From IMG/VR virus record IMGVR_UViG_3300041809_003454, positions 1 through 28,836 of that record: a stretch of DNA of 28,836 bases. The stretch is one strand, 5' to 3'. Positions 22,200-28,508 of this stretch are shown here, one piece after another (within the stretch, counting starts at the first letter, position 1; every line of letters begins with the position of its first letter). Position numbers and translations under genes: made by a program. Source of the stretch: a virus. The notes under the pieces were generated by a model, which saw only the letters and a list, made by a program, of their open reading frames with translations, was not told the DNA's origin and made no database searches.

Positions 22200-23942
22200 A
22201 TGAATTTCAACATAACGTCACTTCCCAATTCTCCTAGTCCCACACCGACACCCACACCGGCTCCTTCGCCATCCTCACCCGGAACCGCGAAATCTTTCAC
22301 GGTCACGAGCATTCCGCAAGGTTCGTCTACGCCGAGCCCCGCGCAGCCTACAACGCCCCAGCCGACACAGCCCAGCGGCAAGGGCGTGCTGTGGGACGCC
22401 GCCGGAGGCTTAATTAAGGGCATTACGAACAGCGAACAGGAATTCGGAAAGGATCTATCCACCATCGGATCGAGCGCGCCGGCGACCGCAGCCGCGGCCA
22501 ACGCGCAAACGAGCGCGGGGGAAGAAAAGCTTTTGGAAGCCGCCCACAACGAGACCGACCCGACGAAGAAAGCGCAGATTCTCGATTCGTATTCCAAGAT
22601 CTACGGAAAGGCCGCCCCGGTGACTGCCGGAGACATCAACCCGGCGTTCAACAAGACGCCCACGGAAGTCGCTGGAGACGCCGCAGGCGTCGCTTTGGAC
22701 GCGGCGTCGGCAGGAACCTACGGTGACGCGGCGAAGGGCGCTGAAACGGGCAAACTTCTCGCGACAGGAGCCGAAGCCGCCGCGCCCGCTGTCGCAGATG
22801 CAACGAAATCGACCGTCGGACAAACACTCAAGGACATTGGCACGAAGACCGCCGCGCGGACGGCGGTAGGGGCAGGAACGGGCTATGGATATGACGTTTC
22901 CCAGAATCTACAAAACGGAAAGACTGGCACGGCCGCATTCGCACCGGGCATGGGTACCGCTCTCGGCACGGTCATTCCTTTGGGGATCGGGGGAATTGAA
23001 GCAGGAGCCGCGATCACAAAAGGCATGGCACCTCGATTCATCAACAGCCTCATTAAGCCGAACGCGGCGAGCTTCTCCTATGGCAAGGACCCCGGCAGGA
23101 CGGTATCCGCGATGGGCATCACTGGGAACAGTCTCAGCGACTTTGCCGACAACATCGAAAAAGCGAAGAACGACGTCGGCAGCAAGATCGGCGACATCAT
23201 ATCCAAACCCGAGAGCGCGGATGTGAAGATCGATGCGACACCGACGATTGCAAGGCTAGATGACGCCATGGCGAATGCTGCGAAGGGAGGAAAGAACAAC
23301 CAGGGCATCGTTACCACACTTCAGAACATCAAGGACTCTCTGCTTTACGAGCACGGCGTTGATAAAGACGGGAACATCACTAAGGTTCTCGATACGAACG
23401 GAGCGGCGATTCCAAGAGATCTGACGAATCTCTCGCCCCAGGAAGCGTTCGACCTCAAGAAAGAGATCGCCACGCAGACGAAATTCACCGGCAAGCCCTC
23501 GGACGACAAGACGGTAAATGCGATTCTGAAATCGATGTATGGCGACCTGAAGGAGAAGCTTAACGGTGCTTTGTCGCCTGCCAGTCCGGAGATAAAGGAC
23601 CTCAACCAGAAATATGCCGATCTGACTTCCGCCGAGCTCGCCACGAGGAATCGCGATGCGATTGTCCAACGCTCGAACATGATCGGTATGCCGATCAAGG
23701 TTGGGACCGCAGCCGGCATCATCACGGCGCTCAGTTCCGGAGGCGCGGCAGTTCCCGCTATCTTGGCCGGCGCAGGCGCGGCGGCGCTCGACAAAGCTAT
23801 GGGAAGCACCGCAGTGCGAACACGAGTGGCCGCATGGTTGGGCAACGAATCGCCCGGCGTGATTCAACAGGTACTCCAGACCAACCCCGGCATCAAGACG
23901 GTTCTCTATCGCGCACTGCCGAAGTTTGCGAGTCAATTATAG
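22200..23942 (+). CDS. Large internal virion/ejection-type protein II, Ala/Gly-rich
   Basis: The protein has 580 residues. Residues 1-60 are a Pro/Ser/Thr-rich disordered arm much like the start of the preceding protein. Residues 150-275 and 490-540 contain long Ala/Gly-rich helices (LGTVIPLGIGGIEAGAAI; VPAILAGAGAAALD) that could insert into membranes. Helical, charged segments lie between. The two proteins are adjacent with a 3-base gap and likely form a complex ejected with the genome. It ends two bases before the A-tract region that leads into a bidirectional terminator. Confidence 0.65.
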   Translation: MNFNITSLPNSPSPTPTPTPAPSPSSPGTAKSFTVTSIPQGSSTPSPAQPTTPQPTQPSGKGVLWDAAGGLIKGITNSEQEFGKDLSTIGSSAPATAAAANAQTSAGEEKLLEAAHNETDPTKKAQILDSYSKIYGKAAPVTAGDINPAFNKTPTEVAGDAAGVALDAASAGTYGDAAKGAETGKLLATGAEAAAPAVADATKSTVGQTLKDIGTKTAARTAVGAGTGYGYDVSQNLQNGKTGTAAFAPGMGTALGTVIPLGIGGIEAGAAITKGMAPRFINSLIKPNAASFSYGKDPGRTVSAMGITGNSLSDFADNIEKAKNDVGSKIGDIISKPESADVKIDATPTIARLDDAMANAAKGGKNNQGIVTTLQNIKDSLLYEHGVDKDGNITKVLDTNGAAIPRDLTNLSPQEAFDLKKEIATQTKFTGKPSDDKTVNAILKSMYGDLKEKLNGALSPASPEIKDLNQKYADLTSAELATRNRDAIVQRSNMIGMPIKVGTAAGIITALSSGGAAVPAILAGAGAAALDKAMGSTAVRTRVAAWLGNESPGVIQQVLQTNPGIKTVLYRALPKFASQL

Positions 23943-23947
23943 GCAAC

Positions 23948-23981
23948 AAAAAACAGCACCGTGAGGGAGTGCTGTTTTTTT
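23948..23981 (+). terminator. Bidirectional intrinsic terminator
   Basis: The stem CAGCAC (23954-23959) and GTGCTG (23969-23974) has a 9-base loop, preceded by six A (23948-23953) and followed by seven T (23975-23981). It can end transcription from both sides between the convergent ejection gene and the minus-strand gene. Confidence 0.92.
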
Positions 23982-23985
23982 ATTC

Positions 23986-24609
23986 TTAGAACTGAACGTC
24001 GTCCCCGTTCAGGTCTACGATGCTCCCCGTCTGATACGTCACCTTTGTCGGGTTGCCCGTATAGCGGAGGATCATCGTCTCGCCCGGTTGGAGTTCGTTC
24101 TTCGCAACATTCGCGTCCCGGCGTACGCATGGATCAACCATGCCGCTTGACCCGAGGTTTGCGGTTCCAATCGAATCCAAACCGTTGCACGTGAACACAT
24201 CGAAGGACTTTCCCTGCGTATCCGTGAACGATTGCGGATAGACGAAGCCCTGTCCGTATTGCGTCCCAATCGTGAACCCCGCGAGCGTCCCGTCCACATC
24301 GAGGTTCTTGATTCTCACGGTGATCGGAGAATTGTTCTTGACCGTCACCAATCCCTCGCCCTCTACCGACGGCGCGAACGATACCGCGACCAATGGCGTT
24401 GTCGTTGCCTCTTGTGTATCTGGCATACTGCTTTGTCCTAAAGTTTGATTCACCGGATCGACAGCCGGTGTTGAGGTATCGGTTACCGTGCTCGATGGCG
24501 CAACCATTTGCACTTCCGCTGCCTGCAACTGCGATAACTGGAGTTCGAGCGCACTCACTTCCTGCGAGAGCGCCTGAATCAATGCCAGTATGACTAATTG
24601 ATTTCCCAT
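23986..24609 (-). CDS. Exported or surface-type protein with Leu/Gln coiled N-terminus
   Basis: The protein has 207 residues. ATG 24609 is chosen because it follows a promoter and the AAAGGTCG leader element; upstream extensions lack both. Residues 4-30 (LVILALIQALSQEVSALELQ and following) form a hydrophobic coiled helix, followed by a Thr/Ser-rich linker and a beta-sandwich-like domain from about 75. Two Cys are present near 130-155. This layout resembles surface proteins of Patescibacteria, but that comparison is impressionistic. It is the only gene of its unit and is bounded by a terminator. Confidence 0.7.
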   Translation of the reverse strand: MGNQLVILALIQALSQEVSALELQLSQLQAAEVQMVAPSSTVTDTSTPAVDPVNQTLGQSSMPDTQEATTTPLVAVSFAPSVEGEGLVTVKNNSPITVRIKNLDVDGTLAGFTIGTQYGQGFVYPQSFTDTQGKSFDVFTCNGLDSIGTANLGSSGMVDPCVRRDANVAKNELQPGETMILRYTGNPTKVTYQTGSIVDLNGDDVQF

Positions 24610-24624
24610 TTTCGTATAAAGTAT

Positions 24625-24637
24625 GTTTCGACCTTTT
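24625..24637 (-). promoter_or_regulatory. Leader element AAAAGGTCG-AAAC (copy 5)
   Basis: On the minus strand the element spans 24637 to 24625, 15 bases before the ATG at 24609. Confidence 0.45.
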
Positions 24638-24645
24638 ACCCCTTT

Positions 24646-24673
24646 ACCATAACCCTTCCACGGAATAGCGCAA
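24646..24673 (-). promoter_or_regulatory. Leftward promoter for the gene ending at 23986
   Basis: Reading leftward, TTGCGC (24668-24673) and TATGGT (24646-24651) are 16 bases apart. The AAAAGGTCGAAAC element lies just downstream of the predicted start. Confidence 0.55.
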
Positions 24674-24695
24674 GTAGTTATCCCCAGCCCCGTGC

Positions 24696-24723
24696 TCGAC
24701 ATTTTCCTTGAATGTTTCACAAT
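24696..24723 (+). promoter_or_regulatory. Rightward promoter for the peptidase-holin gene
   Basis: TCGACA (24696-24701) and CACAAT (24718-24723) are 16 bases apart. A TTATCCCCA box (24678-24686) lies between the divergent promoters. The predicted start, about 24730, almost coincides with ATG 24731, so a leaderless message is possible. Confidence 0.45.
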
Positions 24724-25840
24724 GAGAGTAATGCCCATCAACCTCGGTGCGATAGAGCGACCGAAGGACGAACGAGATTTCCTCCTTGGAGCGATTCAAG
24801 CGCCAATTACAATCCCCGCGCAGTACATCCCTGATATTTCATGGCTCACCCAGAACTGGCAGAGCCAGATACCCGCGTGCGGTTCTCATGCGGGATCTCA
24901 CTTTCAGGCGATTCTCGAACATCAATTGACCCCGACGGTAAACCAACGGTATACCCCCCGTTATTTATGGATTCGCATTAAGCAGATCGACGGATTTCCG
25001 CTCGAATCCGGGACGGATATGCGGTCGATCTTCAAGACGCTTCAAAACAACGGAGCCGATGACTTCGAGCCGCTTGAGAACGACGTATCGCTTCCGCTCG
25101 CAACCTATTCCGACCCGTCCGTCATCACTCCGGCCATGGACGCGGACGCCGCAAATCAGAAAATCACTTCGTACGCGTTCGGGAACACGGACTTTGAATC
25201 GCTGTGTCAGCACATCTACCAGAACAAGGCGGTCCTCTTGCTTATCAAGTGCGACGACGCATGGTGGCAGTCAGCGACGCCGACGTTCACGAACCCCTTG
25301 TACGGACATTTCATTTGCGCCTACGGTTACGACCCGAATTCCATTTACATCATTGATTCAGCCGACCGGGTGAACCCGTTGAAGCAGATAAACAAACAGT
25401 ACATTGTTTCTCCATTCATCGTTGAATCGGGAACGGCCATCGACATTTCTCCGGAACAGGTTCAGAAGATACTCCAGACCACTCAGGCAGTCCAGACGCT
25501 GGTGACCGCCGCCCCGATTCCGACCGCACAGAAGATAGATCTCCTCGCCCAGATTGTCGCGCTTCTCAAATCCCTCACTTCATTACTTTCCCCAAAGGTC
25601 GGAACATCAGCACCACCTATGAATACAAAACCTTGGTACGCATCAAAGACGATTTGGTTTAACGGCTTGACCGTTATCGTCGCCGCCGCAACCATTTTCG
25701 GTTGGACGTTAAATCAGGACTTGTTCAATCAGATCACTGCGGGCCTCTTGGCGATTGCCCCGCTCGTGAACATAGTGCTTCGGCTCTATACCAATAAGGC
25801 AATTGCTCTCCCCGCAAATCCCACCCAAACCACCACATAA
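24722..25840 (+). CDS. Papain-like cysteine peptidase fused to a two-helix holin-like domain
   Basis: The protein has 372 residues from ATG 24722 (ATG 24731 is also possible). Residues 1-250 resemble bacterial C1-type peptidases: LGAIERPKDERDFLLG near the start, the segment QIPACGSHAGS (Cys53 as likely nucleophile) and GHFICAYGYDPNSIYIIDSAD, carrying the His and an Asp where papain has Asn. A helical linker follows. From Met300 (KPWYASKTIWFNGL and onward) two transmembrane helices resemble phage holins. A combined lytic protein, cutting envelope peptides and crossing the membrane, is the inference. Similar linkers occur between fused lysis modules, but this exact fusion is not one I know. Confidence 0.75.
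   Translation: MRVMPINLGAIERPKDERDFLLGAIQAPITIPAQYIPDISWLTQNWQSQIPACGSHAGSHFQAILEHQLTPTVNQRYTPRYLWIRIKQIDGFPLESGTDMRSIFKTLQNNGADDFEPLENDVSLPLATYSDPSVITPAMDADAANQKITSYAFGNTDFESLCQHIYQNKAVLLLIKCDDAWWQSATPTFTNPLYGHFICAYGYDPNSIYIIDSADRVNPLKQINKQYIVSPFIVESGTAIDISPEQVQKILQTTQAVQTLVTAAPIPTAQKIDLLAQIVALLKSLTSLLSPKVGTSAPPMNTKPWYASKTIWFNGLTVIVAAATIFGWTLNQDLFNQITAGLLAIAPLVNIVLRLYTNKAIALPANPTQTTT
25594..25605 (+). promoter_or_regulatory. Leader element AAAGGTCG-N-AAC inside the fused gene (copy 6)
   Basis: AAAGGTCGGAAC lies 13 bases before the in-frame ATG at 25619, the same distance as in other leaders. It marks a possible internal translation start. Confidence 0.35.
25619..25840 (+). CDS. Possible separately translated two-helix holin (internal start)
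   Basis: This alternative product would be 73 residues from ATG 25619 in the same frame as the peptidase fusion. It begins exactly at the domain border: a Trp/Lys-rich start (KPWYASKTIWFNGL) and two transmembrane helices (about 14-31 and 39-57), a class II holin layout, then a Thr/Pro-rich tail. The leader element copy at 25594-25605 supports an independent start. If real, the cell would make both the fused protein and free holin. If not, only the fusion is made. Confidence 0.35.
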   Translation: MNTKPWYASKTIWFNGLTVIVAAATIFGWTLNQDLFNQITAGLLAIAPLVNIVLRLYTNKAIALPANPTQTTT

Positions 25841-25868
25841 ATAACTCGGCGTCCTCCCACCCGAATAA

Positions 25869-26633
25869 ATGCAAGCACAAGCCGGAATTATCCTCGCAGA
25901 CCTACAGTTTCCGAACGACAATCCGGTACTGCTGAACAACGTTGAGAGATATATGGCATCCAGGCGTTGGGACTTCCTCGTGTATCTCGGGGACATGCTC
26001 GACATGGATGCCATCTCTCATCACGCTATGCAGTCCGGCGAACAGCGTTCGCTCGAAGGCAAGCGGTTGAAGAAGGACTACGAGGCGTTCGAGAAGATCC
26101 TCCGGCGTCATCGCAAGATCGTCGGCAAGCAATGCCAAATCTATTACTTCTTTGGCAATCACGAGGAATGGGCCGAACGGCTCATCGATCATCTCCCGAC
26201 ACTTGAGGGATTCATCGAGCCGGAGAACAATCTCCCGTTTCAAGAATTAGGCATCAAGATAATCCCGCCGCGTGGCGTGATGAAGATCGGCAAGCTCTAT
26301 TTCATCCCCGGCGACATCGACAAGGGCGCGTACGGATCGGTCCATCACGCGAAGAAGACCGTTGAGCTTTACAACAAGAACATCGCCTACGGCGATAAGC
26401 ATACTCAACAGTCCTTTACAAAGGTTTCTCCCGCCGGCATGGACGAGACGCACACCGGCTACGCGATCCCGTGCCTTGCAACCCTCACGCCGAAATGGAA
26501 TCGGGACAAACCGACCGCGTGGCTGAACGGCTTTGGCGTGTTCTTCGTCCGGGACGACGGCGCATTCAATCTCTACACCATCGTCGCTATCCACAATCAG
26601 TTCACCGCGCCAGACGGCTATTCATTCGGCTGA
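25869..26633 (+). CDS. Calcineurin-like metallophosphoesterase
   Basis: The protein has 254 residues. Metal-binding motifs appear in order: ADLQ (Asp11; Gln replaces the usual His), LGDML (Asp42), GNHEE (Asn97, His98) and a later GDKH. These residues coordinate two metal ions in phage and bacterial phosphoesterases that act on nucleotides or nucleic acids. The first motif has the variation often seen in phage members, and its effect is unknown. The gene follows the lysis fusion and is the last gene before the accessory cassette. The substrate cannot be read from sequence. Confidence 0.88.
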   Translation: MQAQAGIILADLQFPNDNPVLLNNVERYMASRRWDFLVYLGDMLDMDAISHHAMQSGEQRSLEGKRLKKDYEAFEKILRRHRKIVGKQCQIYYFFGNHEEWAERLIDHLPTLEGFIEPENNLPFQELGIKIIPPRGVMKIGKLYFIPGDIDKGAYGSVHHAKKTVELYNKNIAYGDKHTQQSFTKVSPAGMDETHTGYAIPCLATLTPKWNRDKPTAWLNGFGVFFVRDDGAFNLYTIVAIHNQFTAPDGYSFG

Positions 26634-26640
26634 ACGTCCC

Positions 26641-26691
26641 GCTCTGGGGGCCAAGGTGTTGCTTCGACCCAGCACTGAACACCTCCGGAGC
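26641..26691 (+). ncRNA. Structured leader hairpin before the DUF932 gene
   Basis: Bases 26641-26647 pair with 26685-26691 and 26654-26660 pair with 26678-26684, giving 14 bp with a 6-base bulge on the 5' side and a 17-base loop. No U-tract follows, so a leader or attenuator is more likely than a terminator. The region 26634-26736 holds no gene. Confidence 0.5.
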
Positions 26692-26736
26692 AGGGCGCTT
26701 ACCACGTCCTAATCCGCTCTTTGAAAGGAAAGTCCC

Positions 26737-27450
26737 GTGACCCTCATGGCACACACAGGCACGGAATTAATCTCCCGCGCCCAACTCGCCGAAATCCTCC
26801 CGCCGGAATCCACCGACACCCACAAGCCTATCGCCCATTCCGTCCTCGTGAACTCACTCCTTGAGACACTCTCTTTCCGGCATATCAATGTCGTGAAAGA
26901 CGAGTACGCAGTCTCGACCGACGGCATGAAACTCTTTGGCGTCCTCGACCTCGAAACCCTCGGAGACGGATTCCGCTTTTCCATCGGACTGCGGAACGCC
27001 AACGACAAATCCATGCGCCTCGGCCTCGTGGTCGGGGTCAGGGTTCTCGTATGCGACAACATGGCGTTCTCCGGCGACTTCTCGCCCCTGCTCGCCAAGC
27101 ACTCAAAGCATTTCCAGCTTCAAGACGCGTTGGCCGTCGGCGTTGACCAGATGCAAAGGCACTTCAAGCCGATGTCCGACCAGATCGAGAACTGGCGGCA
27201 AGCCCAGCTTACCGACGGTCAGGCCAAGCAGACGATCTACCGGGCGTTCATCGAGGACGAACTCGACGCACCCAAGCATCTCGCCCGCGTCGTCCATGAC
27301 TGCTATTTCAATCCGGCATACCCGGAGTTCGCGCCGCGCACGTCATGGAGCCTCAACAACGCCTTTACGTCGGCCTTCAAGACCCTCGACCCGATACCCC
27401 AATTTCGGGCGACCGCAAGTCTCGGAGAGTTCTTTAATTCCCTGAACTGA
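26737..27450 (+). CDS. DUF932 family protein
   Basis: The protein has 237 residues with a GTG start at 26737, six bases after AAGGAA, a usable Shine-Dalgarno sequence (an ATG at 26746 is too far from it). The features of DUF932, found in phages and plasmids, are present: a central strand-rich block with GFRFSIGLRNANDKSMRLGLVVGVRVLVCDNMAF (split as GFRFSIGLRNANDKSM and RLGLVVGVRVLVCDNMAF) and a helical C-terminal part ending in ASLGEFFNSL. Its biochemical function is not settled; members have been linked with anti-restriction or plasmid maintenance. It heads a three-gene cassette that differs from the rest of the window in having SD sites. Confidence 0.85.
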   Translation: MTLMAHTGTELISRAQLAEILPPESTDTHKPIAHSVLVNSLLETLSFRHINVVKDEYAVSTDGMKLFGVLDLETLGDGFRFSIGLRNANDKSMRLGLVVGVRVLVCDNMAFSGDFSPLLAKHSKHFQLQDALAVGVDQMQRHFKPMSDQIENWRQAQLTDGQAKQTIYRAFIEDELDAPKHLARVVHDCYFNPAYPEFAPRTSWSLNNAFTSAFKTLDPIPQFRATASLGEFFNSLN

Positions 27451-27459
27451 GGAGGAGCC

Positions 27460-27621
27460 ATGAAGAAGTGTCCTCGTTGCAAAACCGAGAACCCCGAACA
27501 CCAGGTCATCTGCAAGGGAACGGGATGCGTCCACGTTTTCCGCACCGATGGCCCCGAATCCCTCCCGCCACCATTTCTCATCCGTACCTATCCCGTAGGC
27601 ATCGTCTACGAGGGGAGGTGA
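27460..27621 (+). CDS. 53-residue zinc-ribbon protein
   Basis: The protein has 53 residues with Cys4, Cys7, Cys18 and Cys23, forming a CxxC-x10-C-x4-C metal site, typical of a small zinc ribbon. A Shine-Dalgarno GGAGGAG lies a few bases before ATG 27460. The start is 9 bases after the DUF932 stop, so the two genes are co-transcribed, and a terminator follows. Its function is unknown; such ribbons often bind nucleic acid or proteins. Confidence 0.7.
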   Translation: MKKCPRCKTENPEHQVICKGTGCVHVFRTDGPESLPPPFLIRTYPVGIVYEGR

Positions 27622-27669
27622 TCGACAATCTAAGGGCATACGCCTGGCGCGGGCCAATCCCCCTCGCTC

Positions 27670-27698
27670 GACACGTCAAACCAGGCGTGTCTTTTTTT
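27670..27698 (+). terminator. Intrinsic terminator with a competing upstream arm
   Basis: GACACG (27670-27675) pairs with CGTGTC (27686-27691) and is followed by seven T (27692-27698). ACGCCTGG (27640-27647) can instead pair with CCAGGCGT (27681-27688), which would break the terminator. The rest of 27622-27746 shows no gene. Confidence 0.75.
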
Positions 27699-27746
27699 GC
27701 GTAATCACATCATTCTCCCGATGCTAAACTGGACACGGAGATTCCA

Positions 27747-28508
27747 TTGGAACCGATACTGAAAGTCAAAGAAAAGCGTAAAGCGGCCAATGGCGTCGCG
27801 ACAAACGAACTCGTTCATTCCGCTTGCGTTGGGAATAACGACGACCTTTTTCCACAGATTCTCTCCCTCTATGTCGCCGAAGGAAGTACCGTTGCCGACG
27901 TGACGTATGGGAAAGGGGTGTTTTGGCGCAAGGTTCCCCAGGGCACGTACAACCTCTTGGCGACCGATTTGAAGTCAAAGGTCAACGCGCTCGCCCTTCC
28001 CTACGAACCCGAGACGATTGATTGCGTCGTCTTCGACCCGCCGTATATGCACACCCCTGGTGGAAGCGCACATAAAGATCATCAGAATTATGAAGACTAC
28101 TACCAGAACAACGCCATCAATAGCACGAAGAAATATCACGACGCGGTGTTGGACCTCTATTTCCAACAGGCGAAGGAAACCTACCGGGTTCTTCGCAACG
28201 AAGGTTTTTATATTGTGAAATGCGGCGATGAGGTATGCGCCAACCAGCAGAGATTGACCCACATTGAGATTATCAACGAACTAAATACCTATGGATTCGT
28301 TACCGAGGATCTATTTGTTCTGATGCGGAACAACCGCCCAGGCGTCAGCCGCGTCCTCACGCAGGCCCACGCCCGGAAGAATCATTCGTTCTTTATCGTG
28401 TTCCGCAAATCGAATGGCAAGACACGATGGAAGGGCGTTCCCAACCGCCCACATATCAAGCGCGAAACCCCCGCCGAGCTTCTTCTATTTCCAGAAAGAA
28501 CGCACTAA
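27747..28508 (+). CDS. DNA methyltransferase with DPPY motif
   Basis: The protein has 253 residues, using a TTG start with GGAG seven bases upstream. The catalytic motif DPPY lies at 97-100. A divergent SAM-binding loop, DVTYGKG (51-57), and an acidic LATDLK (71-76) precede it, giving the order SAM-loop then catalytic motif. DPPY suggests N6-adenine or N4-cytosine methylation. The target site cannot be read. It could protect phage DNA or act as a regulator. It overlaps the convergent gene by 53 bases. No cognate restriction endonuclease was recognised. Confidence 0.82.
   Translation: MEPILKVKEKRKAANGVATNELVHSACVGNNDDLFPQILSLYVAEGSTVADVTYGKGVFWRKVPQGTYNLLATDLKSKVNALALPYEPETIDCVVFDPPYMHTPGGSAHKDHQNYEDYYQNNAINSTKKYHDAVLDLYFQQAKETYRVLRNEGFYIVKCGDEVCANQQRLTHIEIINELNTYGFVTEDLFVLMRNNRPGVSRVLTQAHARKNHSFFIVFRKSNGKTRWKGVPNRPHIKRETPAELLLFPERTH

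Noticed and set aside
27622-27746. A possible tRNA because of the GC-rich stem sequence
   Set aside because: There is no cloverleaf or T-loop signature; the region is explained by a terminator and an alternative stem.
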